A DNA stretch of 64,000 nt from Schoenoplectus triqueter (GCA_964058805.1 CAXKVV010000633.1:1-64000), one strand, 5' to 3'. Positions 1 to 13,700 are shown, numbered from the stretch's first letter. The notes: a model not told the origin generated them from the sequence alone. Numbers and translations are program-made.

Positions 1-1124
1 AGCGATAACTGGAGGGAATTTTTTGGTTTTTCTACGCCAACTGGAGGGAATTTATTTGCATCTGTTAAGCTGATGAAAAAATATTATATTTATTTACATC
101 CGCGAGAACTGATGTAGTACTGATATGCATTAGCATTTTAGTGCGCCCCCTTCAATTCTTTTTCAGAAAAAAAAAATAACTACACTTACTTGCATCTGCA
201 AAATAGATACAATTATATAGTTACATCAGCATTACTAATGCAATATGTTCAAATCAAAATTTCGCGGTCGGAATTTTTTTTTGCTGATGCTAATAAAAAA
301 GTGCCGATGCAATTGACCATTTCCAAATACAAATACGACACTTTCCTGTAGTGAATGTTCCGCGAAAATTTCTAACTTTCTGACACGTATATATTGATGA
401 CTTATCTCCCCTAATTTCTAAAATGGCACGACCCAATTTTTACTAATTGTTTTCATTATAAATCATTAATAAATTGATGTTAGTAAAGATCAATTATGTT
501 GTAGCCTGATTTAGGACATTTTAATATCTAAATATATAACACATACAGTATTAATCAAGGTGTGTGTGCATATTATTGTTATCTAGTGCAGGATGAGTTA
601 GCACTTTTAATCTTCTCTTCATATTTCTCATTTTCGTCATTTTTTATAAACATTGGATTCAATTAAATATTATAATTAGCATATTTTGGATGTAAATATG
701 TTCATGAAGTGTGCGCCTCATTGCACCTCATCGCGTCATCGCCTTTGAACCCGGTGAAGAAAAACTCACAAAAAGGACGCGCGCTTTTTTGCCTGCACTC
801 GCCAGTGATCTCTCTGCTCAGAAAGATGCATATTATATAGTGAGATTATGCTATGAATCGAAATAATGTTAAACCATTCAATGCCTTTATGTCGCTAATT
901 TTGTGCTCCGTCTTTCTGCTTCTTTGCGTCTCTAACTGGCTAACCGCATTGGTCTGAGCTAACGTAGAATACACAAACGTTGTTTATAACTCCCCCTACT
1001 TATGAATAAAAATACCCCACATATACGTTTAGTCATTGCAAGGTTTTTTTCTCCCTCTTTCCGTAGGTTTATGCATTAATTATTCCAACTCTTCTCCGAC
1101 ATATATATGAAATCTTATAGTTTA
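1..1124. other. Intergenic DNA, no gene recognised
   Basis: AT-rich sequence with no coding exon, RNA gene or clear transposon end that I can recognise. A slightly more GC-rich patch near 710-830 has short repeated tcatcgc-like words but no open reading frame of note. Confidence 0.5.
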
Positions 1125-2290
1125 TGTCACACCTCAAATAAATTTATCGGGTGACAATCCCGCTACGTATGCACGACAAAACGTGCATATGAAAGACTAT
1201 ATAGAAAAGATAAATAAGTCACACATAATAAACAAAACAATAATATATATAAATACATGACAATATAGTTCAGAATAACAGTATGAAATACAACGCCGAC
1301 ATCGTCGGGGCTGGCTCCATTGGAATGGGCAGCAAAATCTTTCAAATAAAATCCCAAAAGAAGAAATCAAAACCCAAAACTCGATAGATCCTAATCAAAA
1401 CTATCCTGCTCACATGCTGATGTGGCGAAGCACCTCTGTCATCACGCAAGACTGCACCTAGCACTCTCATCCAAAAATTAATCCCGTACCTATAAACATG
1501 GATCCCATAACCACCGTGGAAACGTGAGTAATTTAAAAATTACTCAGTATGGATTTAGATCTAGCATTAAGATTTGATATTATTTCCTAGACTGGACCCA
1601 AATACTGATACTGGTGTTTTAATATCATAAAATGTTCATATATTTAAATAAAATAATATTTTATGCATGTTCGGAAAATTTTGTCAGATGCCATGAAATG
1701 AAATGACAAGGAACCCCAAATAAAAAATCTGAGGAGATAGTAATAATAAAAATATAAAAATGTATAAATAATACGATAATCAAGCACCCATAGTGAAGTC
1801 CCCGGTGTAAATATACCAGATCCAGTGGCGGAGCTTCTTTACTGAAAATTGGGCTGTGGCCCCCCCTTAAATTTAAAATATAATACAATTAAAGTAGATT
1901 ATTTATATTTATTTGGGAATGAATTAAAGACCGGCCCTCCCTCTAATACTCAGGCATCCCTTTTTTATTATTTTTTTTATAACTTTTTCACTGTTATTAA
2001 AAAAAACTACTTTTACGTCATTTCATATCTTGAAAATCGAACTCTCTCTTTGCGTCAGATTTATTTTTAAATGTGAAAACTTAATTCTCATAGGTAGCAG
2101 CCTAGCTAAGTGGCCCTCCCTATATTATAGCTGAAGCTCCGCTACTGACCAGATCCATCCCGAGCGGGCACAACCAAGATCCACCTTACTAACTCGGGCA
2201 TTGCCTGAGCGGACACAACCAGGACCCAACTTACTGACTTAGGTCTTTATGTTTGTAAAGCAGTAACACCGCATAAATGATAATTCGAGC
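1125..2290 (-). mobile_element. Reverse-oriented LTR remnant, 3' part
   Basis: Read on the minus strand, this stretch ends with a TGTGACA terminus (plus-strand TGTCACACC from 1125), the kind of end found on plant chromovirus LTRs of the Del/Tekay group. GC-rich conserved-looking blocks at 1280-1330 and 2150-2290 are of LTR type. It is interrupted by the MITE at 1823-2147 and then by sense-oriented LTR-like DNA. Its continuation appears to lie at about 4386-5710. Family assignment is from memory of terminus style only. Confidence 0.35.
1823..2147. mobile_element. hAT-type MITE with perfect 8-bp TSD
   Basis: A 325-bp non-autonomous element. Left end cagtggcggagcttc and right end gaagctccgctactg form a 15-bp terminal inverted repeat with one mismatch. 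Both sides carry the same 8-bp target site duplication accagatc (1815-1822 and 2148-2155). An 8-bp duplication is the hallmark of hAT transposase. No coding capacity. It sits inside the reverse-oriented LTR remnant, so it is younger than that LTR. Confidence 0.88.
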
Positions 2291-4385
2291 TCCCGGGGCG
2301 GTATCGCCTTAGGAGAGTTATTAGTTTGTAATAATTTTGAAGTCAATAATATGATAAATTGGTTATATAAAGCTTTGTTCATGAATTGGATATTTAAACG
2401 ATATTTTATTTCCTTGAGTATTATTGAATTTATGAATCATTCCGAGTTCATGACTGGAATTATGAAACTTCATAATATAGAATATACTCTTAAAAATTAC
2501 TAATCAAGATAATTAGTAGGAACACTAATTAACCGTTATCAGATTAGTATGTGGATTAAATGATGATCAAGTTTTACAGACCATATACAAAGAGTTGTCA
2601 TTTTAATCACATAGATAGATGTTCTAGGAACATCGTATTTGATAGACCCCGAATGAAATATTAAATGGAATTGTGTTCGTGTCATTAATGTTTTCGTTCA
2701 GTATTAAATTCTAAAGTATGAGGTATTCATCTTTCCTACATAAGATATGTATGTGTGTGATTTCTACCAAACGTTATCCGTAAAAGGTGGCTATAAAGGT
2801 AGCTCTTCTGTATACATAACTTATGCAGAGGAAGAGATGGTTTGCCAAAAGTACTATTGTCCCTCGTATTTCTATACGAGTTATAGCATCACTGAGCCCC
2901 TTGATAGAGTAAGATTATCTGCTAGCAGTATAATTATAAGAGTAATTATATTTGATAATTTACTCAGGATCAAGAAAAGATTAAGTTTGCAAGGATGACA
3001 CATACCTACCTTGAAACTGATCTGATAGCTATGAGACAAAAGAATTAAACACAAGTAAATAGTTTACTGGATCATGATATTGTACAGTACATCATCATCT
3101 GTGTAATTGGATGGTTATAGTGCATTCTGCCAGATGCCACTTATGATTATAGAAGTTAAAACAGTTTTAACTCTATTTACCAACATAACACGGATCCTGT
3201 CGGGACACACCGTATAGGAGTTAATCGGAGAATCTTATTGATTAATTATAAATTATTTATAATTAATAATAAGATAGTTATAATTAATTATATATGATAT
3301 AATTATATTTGTCATAGATATGACAAGAAGCAAAAATCAAATTGAATTTATAACGTGTTGGACACATCGTATAAATTCGCCGAAACAACAACCGAGAAAT
3401 ATATAATTGTAGATGACAATTATATATATTTTGATTTGGATTTTAAATGTTAATTATGGATTTGAATTATGGGCCAAAGCCCATTTATAATTAAAGCCTT
3501 AATTAATAATTAAAAACCCAAAATCAGAAAAGCCCAAAATCCGAAAAGCCCAAAAAGACCCATGAAAAGCCCATGCCGACCTCCAAGGGTATTTTGGTAA
3601 TTTGGTCAAAAGCCCAAGGGTATTTCGGTAATTTGGCCAAAAAGCCCAATGGCGTTTTGGTAAATTGGATGAACTTTAAGGGTATTTTGGACTTTTCACA
3701 TTGGAACCTCCCTACTATTCATGAGAGTATTTTGGTAATTTGTCAATCTCACATTTTCTATAAATAGAAGGGTAGGGTAAGAGAGAAAGACACACCAAAT
3801 CAGTTCTACTTTCTCTCTCTCGGTATACGGTTGTTTCAGAATTCACAGGATCGGTGAATAGTGTTTTTACGAAAGTTGCGGTATTTCTGCACATTTGTGA
3901 AACAGAATTACTGCGAGTCGTGAATAGTACTATTTCGTTTTTTTCTCGGGTGAATAGTGTTTTTGCGAGAAATCACGGTTTACAGTATTTCTGGCAAAAG
4001 AAATAAGCCGCTCTCTGGTCAGTCCTGGTGGATAACCTACAGAGACATCAGACGTTTGGTGCTCCGAGACAAGCCGATTTTCATTCCAATTAAAATTTGG
4101 AAGCGAGGTATAACATCTTATATTAATCTATTTAATTGTTAAGTAGATTAATGTTTTAGAAATCAATCATGGAGTAGATCAATAAAGGTTTAAAGAGGTG
4201 TGTATCTCTCGGTAATCATCCGACATACTACTTTAACCCTAAGCTTAAGTTAGAAGTAAAATAATATTTTACCGTCTTTTGTAAAGGATTAAATGTTTGT
4301 ATCTCTCGATAATTATCCGACATACTTTAATCCCTAACTTAAGTAGAAGTAAAAATTTTGTTCTACGGTCTTTCCGCAGCTTGAG
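2290..4385 (+). mobile_element. Sense-oriented LTR-like sequence with TATA box
   Basis: This has the structure of an LTR promoter and leader without adjoining coding DNA. A clear TATA box (ctataaatag) lies at 3758-3767. Upstream of it are repeated words ending in gcccaa, and roughly 40-bp units containing ggtattttggtaatttgg between 3587 and 3745. A leader follows with twice-repeated gtgaatagtgtttttgcg-type words (3855-3965). A duplication of period 97 bp lies at 4201-4378. Exact ends and target duplication were not resolved, so solo LTR is an inference. Confidence 0.45.
4201..4378. repeat. Tandem duplication, period 97 bp
   Basis: Two diverged copies begin with tgtatctctcg at 4201 and 4298. 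Both continue through a ccgacatac block, a cttaag block and a tttaccgtctttt-like end. They lie near the 3' part of the sense LTR-like sequence. Confidence 0.7.
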
Positions 4386-5710
4386 CATTAATGGGATTTG
4401 GGCATTCCAAAACCCAACAAGAGTGACGGCTATAAAGCACGTACTTCGGTCTGCTGAATCTGGCAATCTACCTCACAGTATAAAACAAAACAGAATAGAG
4501 TATAACTTCAGTTGTCATATCGCCAAATGGAGTTGACTACCCGTAAATCACAAAACGAAAATATAATAACAAATGAGAGCCTACACTGTACCACTAAGGG
4601 TCAGAGGACCGCATCTTGACTTTCTCTGTACCAACCAGAGGCTAAGGGACAAAGCCCTTCGAACATACCGAGATCTCAAATAAGCCGGCTAAATAAAATA
4701 ATATAATAAATTAGAATAGACTCCAGACTCGAATATGACCGCCCACACTAAATACTGAAAGTCATGTCCATCCTAGTCGCTCAATTTAAATTTGGAATCA
4801 AATTATATACAGAGTAAATAATAATAAATAATATTGATCAAAAATAAAATACTCTGGCACTGCCGAACCCGTCAAGTGACGGGGTCGATGAATGACCGTC
4901 AGGCAAAGGTGCGCAGTGCATACTCAGACCAAGGGGCCCCACGGGCCAACCGTTCTACCAAACGTAAATATATTGGTCTGTTTATACAAGGTAGCCTCAG
5001 ACTGAGATCATCCGGCCCGCCTCTCAACACTCTCCTATGCATTTAATGCATGATTATCTACCTAACTTATTTATTAATTAGTGGTAATAATAATATTTTC
5101 CTAATATTTATAATCTATAATTATTTTTATTTTTATTTTATTCCTAGTCTAAATCTAATCTGATCCTATCTCGGGACTAGTTTTCGAATCCTCCGCCTAT
5201 CCTATCTACATGTTATGACATGCGAATGCTGGTAGGTCTCAAAAATGCTGGTCAATTTACCGGATGTAGATGACATTTCAGTTTGGGTTTCTAATGATAT
5301 GTTTGGACAAAAATACCGCAGTTCAAATAATTTTTTAAAACAGTTTTATTTTCGGTTTGGGTTTCTAATTCTGAAGAAAGAAAATTAAATCTCAGGAACC
5401 CATACCTGAGAGAGCTGGTGAGCATCGCGGAGTCGCTCTACTCCGGAGGTGGTACACCTGCCTCGGGATCAACGTCGACGTACGCGGGGTCGGGATCGGC
5501 CTCGAGCTCCGTGAGTGGATATGAGTCGACTGTATCACCTATTATTAATTTAATATTAATCGTCAGTTAGTTCTAACGTGATTTAATTCATAATTGATAA
5601 TCAATTATAATGACATTTTAAGTTAACACTCGTTTGGATTTTATCGTCTTTTTCTTGAAAATTTCGACCGTATTTTTGCTGCATTTTTAGGGGTGTCGGA
5701 AATTTAGTTA
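4386..5710 (-). mobile_element. Reverse-oriented LTR remnant, 5' part
   Basis: The minus-strand sequence contains GC-rich LTR-like blocks at 4840-5040 and 5400-5520. Near 5690-5710 it reaches a stretch resembling an LTR start (plus-strand ggggtgtcgg). I read it as the other part of the reverse LTR split by the sense LTR-like DNA. No intact coding domain is present. Confidence 0.3.
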
Positions 5711-5929
5711 ACGCATTTTTAATTCATTTCATAGTGTTTAATCCTTTTATTCTCTATTATGTGTTTCTTATTATTTTGTTCAAAATTATGTTACTTTAAT
5801 CCATTAATCGCACAAAGCTTTGTTGTTAAGCCCTTTAATCTATTCGAGTTCTGATTACATTTATCGCCTTAATACTTGTTTGTTGATTTTATTGTATTTT
5901 CTTGTTAACTATCTGAATTATGTTACTTG

Positions 5930-8230
5930 ACATTTCAGATCTAACAAACCTATAGTCATCCAGATAACAACTCAAGTATAAGAGATAAATAATTAATTAA
6001 TTTTATTGATTTCATTTCGATTACAAGTACAATTTAAAATTACAACGGAAATCGAAATAAAGAAAATAAAATAAACTTACAAATCCAAAGAAATAGAGAA
6101 ATTGATTAATATATATTATATTATATATATTATTTTAATATTCTTATTGTTTATCTGAAAATAGAGAAATTGATTAATATACATTTAATATATATTAATT
6201 ATATCATAATTATTATTTTTATTATATTCTTAAATTATATAATTTATTTTCACTTATATATATTATAATATATTCTTATAAAATAAATTTGGTTTTTCAA
6301 TAAATCAAAAATAAAGTAAAACAAAAGGAAACAAAAGAAAACAGAACGAAAAGAAAATAAACTAAACTCAATAAATTCTAAAATGTTATTTAATTAATGT
6401 GTTGGTGTTTTAATGTTCGGGATCATACTATGTCTACCATATCATTTGTGTCAGTGCACAGGTAACCCGTATCGGGGGGCAAACAAGAAATATAATCATT
6501 TTTCGTATATTAAAGTTTACGTTATTAGTCATGGATACCGCCTGACCTTTCAGGGCGGTTTCCAATTAATTTAGTCACATTTTGAATTTTTTCACCTTTA
6601 ATTTTCTTGGGACTTTTAATCATTGGGCCTTTATTAACTCAATACTAATCCAAATCGGCTTTAAAACTAATTATCAATTTGATTACCGGCCCAATGAATA
6701 TTATTTTTCTTAAATTCTGATTATTACAAGTAAGCCAACTCCCTAAAGGTTCTCTTTCTTCCTAATCATTACTCGGCCCATAATTTATTTGGATATGTTT
6801 TTGGCCCAACTAAACCAATTACTCTATCTTATTTTTCGAGTGTTTTATTTAGCCCGTACTTTATCCAACTTAAGCCACATCTAGGACAACCCACAAAGAA
6901 AGCACATTTCGGCCAACACAAGCAAGAAACAGTACAACAACCAACAACTCAAACCAATAAACCAGCAAGGGACAAGCAACCACACAATGGAATTCACATA
7001 TTAATAGTCGAAATAAGCATCATACCAGCAATAAAACTCACAGGGGCATGGTAATAACAGACCAGCAGTAACAGGAAGGAGGGGGCTAGGTTAAGTGTAG
7101 TATGAGACCTAGTTTATGGCAACCAGCAATACCAACAGATCAGGGATCAACATCAACAGACCAGACAAGGCATAAGCAATTCAAACGGACAACCAACAAT
7201 AATATCAAGCCAGACAGTACGACAAGCAAGCAGAAGATAATTAAAACCCTAAATTCAAATCTCATACCAGCAAGCATAAACCCAATCAACAACACAACCC
7301 TACCATAATTCAGACAGGTACACCAGCAAAGAACCCCATCAAGATAGCATACCAGAATTTAATAGGTCAACCAAAAACCAGCAAACCAGAAACCAACAAA
7401 ATCAGTACAACTTATCAGAGAGAGGGCTGACACAAAAAGGGGCACGAGCTCAAACCTCGCGTCACTGGTACTGTGACAGTACCAGTGTACCAAGGTGCAT
7501 TCAGTACAAAAATCGACCACAAAGCAACCTGTAACAAGAATTCAAGCACACATACAATCAAAACCCATCAAACAGAACAAATAATCAACAAGACACAACC
7601 AGCAAAAGAGGAACACAAGGATTTAGGATTTACCAGAAAGCAAAGAGGCAAATAGGCGGCACAACACATGCAAAATCGAGACTGCAACAAGGTCTGAGGT
7701 CGCACCCTCCTCTTCGGTTTCCCTTCTCCCTTGTCGCTACGAACCCTTACTCTCAACTAATTGTTCTTATCAGTATTTTTAACAAGTTCTCAGCACATGA
7801 GAAAGGATGAGCAAAAAGGGAGGAAGGGGCTGACGATTTCCCTATTTATAGAGGAGGGGAGCCAGAGAAAAGGTGAGAAACGGTCAAGAGATGGGACGAC
7901 CAGTGCTGACGGGACATCCAGAGAGGGGTGAGGTGACGGCGATCGGGTGAGATCGCAGAGGGGTGCAAAGTCACGAAGGCGACATGAGCTAGGGCAGGTG
8001 GGGCCTCTCATATGACAGAGACTGAGAGAAAAGAAGCCTCATGGGCGTAGAAGGAAACAATAGGGAGTGCAGAGAGAAAAGACAAGAGAGCGAGCGGGTG
8101 AGGGAGAGAGAAAGAGAGATGACATTTAATGTCATTAATTGAGGTGAGAGGGAAATTTTTTTGGGATTTTCTGTAAAACTCAAGTATCATTGATGGTTTG
8201 TGGCTGTTGATGTAATGGGTCACCTGAAGT
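5930..8230 (-). mobile_element. Reverse-oriented LTR-like sequence with TATA box
   Basis: On the minus strand a TATA box (ctataaatag, plus-strand 7842-7851) is preceded by a C/T-rich upstream region (7860-8220). It is followed by a long AT-rich leader that runs to about 5930 without a conserved open reading frame. This promoter-plus-leader layout is typical of plant retrotransposon LTRs. Ends and target duplication were not resolved. Alternatively it could be the promoter of a decayed gene. Confidence 0.35.
7463..7487. repeat. Perfect 12-bp palindrome
   Basis: Arms cactggtactgt (7463-7474) and acagtaccagtg (7476-7487) are perfect reverse complements around one g. They lie inside the reverse LTR-like sequence, in the presumed leader. 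Confidence 0.9.
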
Positions 8231-9109
8231 TATTTTATTTATTTATTTATTCATTTATCTATTAAGGTTATGATCTTTGTTAACGGAGTTAATTTTTATC
8301 GTTAGTCATTTTAATTAAATCGTTAAGATTTATTTTAATTATTATCATAAATCTTCACTCAGTTTATTTATATAACATATTTTGTTATTATTTATTTAGC
8401 TTTATTAGATTAGGTAATTATATTAAAATCTCTAAATTTGTTGATTTACATTACATGTAAAATATATATTAATTTCTAGTTTTAATTGGGTTAGTGACGT
8501 TATTTGTTCATTTTAAAGTAAGTTATTTTAATTACTCTCACCTAATTACTATTATTTCTTAATTAAAAATTATGGTTTAACAGATTATCTTTGGCGAGCA
8601 AATGGGGAATTACCATATACACATATTATTTCTCTTCATAATTCTTACAAAATAAAAATTATTTTATTTTTGTGAGATGATATGTATTTTTTTTTTTGAA
8701 GTAATTCTACCATACGTCCAACTTATAGCCAATGCTTATGGTATTTTTAAAAAATATATATATATAATTAAAATAAAAAATCCAAACCTAATGATTTATA
8801 TATAATGTATATTAAATTTAAAATAATTTAAAAATTAGTTGATTATTCATCACAACGTTATTGAATATCCAATGCTAAAATTTAAAAATTATATAATTAG
8901 ATGCAAAATCTTCTTCAAATGGACTAAAATTTTATACACATTCTATCTAAATCATTAGAAACACATTCATGATTTAAAAATTTTAATTTGAGAAATATTA
9001 TGTAAAAATGTACTACGAGTATTGAATGTATGTCGTAAAATTAAGTTGTATGTACCCTATAATTACTCCTTTTTTTTGACTGAATGTGCAAGATGATATA
9101 TATATATTC
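8231..9109. other. AT-rich intergenic DNA
   Basis: Very AT-rich with short runs of t and ta. I see no exon, RNA gene or transposon terminus. Confidence 0.5.
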
Positions 9110-9514
9110 TGGTTATGGTGATTCCGTAAGTACTTGGACCGAATATTTACGGCTCAAATTTTAAAATCTCTCGTCCGAAATTTTAATTTAAATAGCTTAA
9201 AAAAATTTCATATCATAATCTAGTAGATTATCAATTTTTAATATGTTTAGAGTTAATTTACTATACTTAATGATTTTTGAAAGATGACAACACTCGGTCT
9301 TCAAAAATTAGTATTTTTAATTATTTTTAGAGTTATCTTTCAAAAATCATTAAAAATAGTAAACTAATTTTAAACATGATGAAAATTAATAATCTATAAG
9401 ATTATGATATGAAGAATCTTTTAAAATATTTAAATTAAAAATTTCGGGTACAAAATTTTAAAATTTGAGTCTTAAGCTTTTCGACTCGAAATGCTTATGG
9501 AATCACCGTAGTCA
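9110..9514. mobile_element. Foldback element 1 (about 195-bp arms)
   Basis: The left half is matched almost end to end by the reverse complement of the right half. Outer words are ggtgattccgtaag near 9118 and, on the complement of the right end, ggtgattccataag. Inner words are atcataatctagtagatta and its counterpart, with gatttttgaaaga flanking the centre near 9285-9345. The single strand could form a long hairpin. Non-coding. It is flanked by TA and CT microsatellites, so the target duplication is unreadable. Confidence 0.8.

Positions 9515-9570
<56 letters not shown>
9515..9570. repeat. Compound (CT)n(TA)n microsatellite
   Basis: An uninterrupted CT run is followed by an AT run between two foldback elements. 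Confidence 0.95.
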
Positions 9571-9575
<5 letters not shown>

Positions 9576-9971
9576 GGCTATAGTGTTTTACGAAGCACAA
9601 AACTTCATGTGCTTCGCGTCCGTATCTCGAATTTGAAAGTTCAAACGGCTGATCCAAACTGTTGAACATGATCTTCATATTGAACTATCTTTGGATATTA
9701 AAATTTATATTTTTTGAATTTTTTTTATTATTTTTTAGATGAGTACAAAATCGCTAGTTTTGGATAATGCGGAAATCGTTAGATCAACAAACTTTGTATC
9801 CATTTAAAAAATAATAAAAATTATCAACATAATATAAAATTTGATCTCCAATGATATTTCAATATGAAGATGATGTTCAACGGTTTGGATTGACCATTTA
9901 AACTTTCAAATTCGAGATATGGACGCGAAACATGAGAGCTTTTGTGTTTCGTGAAGCACCATAGCCTCACT
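9571..9971. mobile_element. Foldback element 2 with agtgaggctat ends
   Basis: The left end agtgaggctat is mirrored by atagcctcact at the right end. The arms stay highly similar for nearly 190 bp, sharing cgtatctcgaatttgaaag, gttgaacat and tcttcatattgaa blocks on opposite strands. The loop is short. TA repeats border both ends. It is a MITE-like or foldback element with no coding capacity. It is not the same family as the neighbour at 9110-9514. Confidence 0.85.
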
Positions 9972-10022
9972 ATATATATATAGAGAGAGAGATAGTAAAG
10001 ATACCGTGAGCTTAAACTCACA

Positions 10023-10272
10023 GAGGTCTTCCGTGAGATTAACTCAAAAAGTATATCAATTTGTCTTCAAATTTTAATTTATCATACTCATTAAATTTTT
10101 ATATGAAAATTTTATAGGATGTAAAAATTTGAAGTGTTTTGAGATTTTTAAGTCACCGTTTTTATTTTTTTAAATGATGTTTAAGTATTAAATATATTAT
10201 TATAATTTTTAGAGCTGATTTTTTAAAATAAAAAACCATAACATAAATATACTTTTTGACTTAAAAGACCTC
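10023..10272. mobile_element. Candidate small inverted-repeat element
   Basis: The ends gaggtctt (10023-10030) and aagacctc (10265-10272) are perfect inverted repeats. A second inner pair, caaaaagtatat and atatactttttg, supports a terminal inverted repeat. AT-rich interior, no coding. It is the third hairpin-type element in a row before the NUG2 gene. Confidence 0.55.
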
Positions 10273-10738
10273 CATTAGCTTTTCATATTTATTATGCTGC
10301 GAGTGCGAGTTGCGACTTGCTTTTCATATTCATATCCTAAAACCCAAATCCCATAACCCATAAGCAACTGCCACACGGTTAATTTCTGAAACGATTCAAC
10401 AAAGGATCCTGTTTATATTTGGGAGACGGTAGGCTCCTGAACTTGATTCTCTGCTGCACAGTACCGTACAGCTCAGTATATAGTCCCTTAGATCATTTTA
10501 GTATTCATTCCAGATTAAATTAGAGGAGATCCAACAGACCATATCCTCTGAACGGTACTGCGCAGAAAAGCAAAGGATCAGGATTCGTAAGCTCCGGGCC
10601 AAAGGAGCAGCTTGTAACCGATAGCTATTGCTGCCCGAAAAACCCTTTCACTCGCCGCCGTGTTCTCTCCCTCTCTCAACCCTAGTTACTCCAGAGGAAG
10701 AAGGAAATACAAAAAAAAAGGAAAAGGAAAAAGGAGAA

Positions 10739-13700
10739 ATGGGGAAGAAGAAGGAGAAGGGCGTGAACGTATCTGGCAAGCCGAGGCACTCCTTGGACGT
10801 GAACCGCAGCAATGGGAAAGGGAAAGGCGACAAGAGCATGCGCTCCGCCGCCACCGTGCGCCGCCTCAAGATGGTCAATCAGAGGCCTAAAAGGGATAGC
10901 GGGGGAAAACTTCTATGGCAGGACCTCCAGTCCAAGGAGTTGCCTAATACTCGTATTGAGCCAGATCGTCGTTGGTTTGGTTCGTATGCCCCCCCCCCCT
11001 TTTAGTTACTTATCGGAGTGTTATCTTCCTGTTTGTAGTGCAAAACTGCAAATGTTATAATTAAAAAGGATTTCCTACTTCATAATTTTCTCTCTGCCTG
11101 CTTCTTTTGTGAGATATTATCTTGTACTGCTATGCAGGTAATAGAGGCTAATTAATTTGTCTGTTTACGGAAATTGTCCTTTCATCTCCCAATTAAGAAA
11201 TGATTGTTAAGTCTGAAAATGAAAAGGAAAATCAAATTTGTTATAAATAGTGTAACGAAGTCGTTGATCTGTGAACCTGTGGCTTTGCTTTGAGTTGTAT
11301 TGAAGTTGAATTAGTTTGTGACCAGTGGGTTTGTTTGTCAATTGTTATGAAATTTTAGGAAATACAAGGGTTGTAAACCAGAAGGAGCTTGAGTTCTTCA
11401 GAGAGGAGCTTCAGAGCCGCATGTCCAATCAGTACAATGTTATATTGAAGGAGAGAAAGTTGCCTTTATCACTTCTCCAAGATCACCAAAAGGTATTGTT
11501 CATCAATCATCAATAGCCTTCTTTGCTGTTTGCAATTGAAGTACTTTGAAAAGTAATATATTTGTATAAGACTTTGGAATACTTTTTCTTGCATCCAAGA
11601 ATTAAAGCCGAACCAATATTTGGCTAATTTGTGTGATGCTTTTGAAACAGCAAGCAAAGGCACATCTCCTTGACACACAACCTTTTGAGCACGCTTTTGG
11701 TCCAAAGGGAAAAAGGAAACGACCGATGCTTTTAGTATCTGACTATGAGTCTCTCCTTAATAAGGCTGGCAGCTCTCAAGGTAACTGAATACAAGATAAT
11801 TACAAGTTGTGATTGAGCTCTTTATTATCTTTATTTTATTTGGTCATTGGTGATCATTTCTAGATGAATTCGAACAAAAGTATGCTTTGGCAAAGCTTCC
11901 AAATGATGAAGAGGAAGATGGACTGAGAGACTTAGTCAGACACACTATGTTTGAAAAAGGACAGAGTAAGAGGATTTGGGGTGAACTGTACAAGGTTGTT
12001 GATTCTTCTGATGTAGTTGTCCAGGTAGTTTGGTTCTCATGCTCCTTTCCTCAACCTGTTTGCTTTACAGAATCTTTTTTATGTTTTTACATTTACTGTT
12101 TTACAAGTTTAGAATGCCAAACCAGTGTTTTGATTATTTGGGTGCATTTTTGGTATCAATCTTGGTCATGGTTATGGGGAAGTTCTGTCCAGTACTTTGT
12201 GCTGACTTATTTCACTATTTCTGTTCCATTTGTCTGGCTCGTCTACCCTAATTATAACCTGATTGATCCTCTCAATTGTGCAAATTCCAAGAAGGCGTTA
12301 GTTCAACTTTATAGCTCAACTTATGTTGTTGGTCTTTAATGAGTTTACTGACGTCCTCTATTGAAGCGAAATCAATTTGAGGTATGGTCATGTGGTGAAG
12401 GGACTGTACTAAGTTGGATGTGCATTTTCTTTGCCCTGTTCAGGTACTTGATGCAAGGGATCCACAGGGAACAAGATGCTTCCATTTGGAAAAGCACCTA
12501 AAGGAACGTTGCATGCACAAACACATGGTTCTTTTACTTAATAAGGTTGGTGTCATATATTGAATTTAACTATTGCTAAGGAACAGTTTATTCTTTCTGA
12601 ACTGCTGTTGTTGTAGTGTGATCTTGTTCCGGCATGGGCAACAAAAGGTTGGCTTCGTGTTCTGTCGAAGGAGTATCCTACTATAGCCTTTCATGCCAGT
12701 GTCACCAATTCCTTTGGCAAGGTTGGTCTCTATGCCTATCTCTCAATATAGTTGTGTGGACTCCTCTTCTGTATCCATAACATCTTAAAATAAGACATAC
12801 ATTGAATGCATCTGGAATGCATGAGAAGTGGCTTGCTTATGTAGAATCAGTGAGAAAGAGGGTACTATCTTGGTTTTGTTTATTTATGGTAGTTTTGGAC
12901 TGAAAATAATTTGAGATACTGTCATTCTTTTGGATTGTAGACCAATTTTATCAATTTTTGTTATTTGACATCTAATAGCGTTGTTGGGCAGGTAAATTAA
13001 ATTGTTTTATATCATTACAGGGATCCCTTCTATCGGTACTGAGGCAATTCGCGCGCTTGAAGAATGACAAACAGGCCATCTCTGTTGGGTTTGTTGGTTA
13101 TCCTAATGTCGGAAAGTCATCTGTTATTAACACCTTGCGATCTAAAAATGTAAACTCTCTTGTTATTTGTATGATTTTTCAATCATTTTCTTTATATCCT
13201 CCTCTTGCTGGTCTCTGGGTCAAGGACTGCCATTTAAGGCCCCTTCCCTCATTCGCCTTTCAGGAAGATGGACTATTTTACTTATTGCTTATGTTCCTTC
13301 ATCTTTTGAAGATTCTAATTTATCCTTGTCTATGTATTTGAAGGTTTGCAAGGTGGCACCAATCCCTGGGGAGACCAAGGTTTGGCAGTATATCACCTTG
13401 ACCAAAAGAATTTTCCTAATCGACTCTCCTGGTGTAGTTTACCACAACAATGATTCAGAGACTGACATAGTTCTGAAGGGAGTGGTATGCTGTTTGTATT
13501 TCTTATTAGTGTCTGCTGATGTGACATTTATCTACTCTTCAGCTTGTAAGTAAAACTGTTTGATTTTTAGGTTCGTGTTACAAATTTGCAAGATGCAGCT
13601 GAGCATATAGGTGAGGTATTAAAACGGGTTAAAAAGGAGCATTTGCAAAGGGCTTATAAGGTCACCGATTGGTATTACACTTTCCTTATTCTCATTGTAC

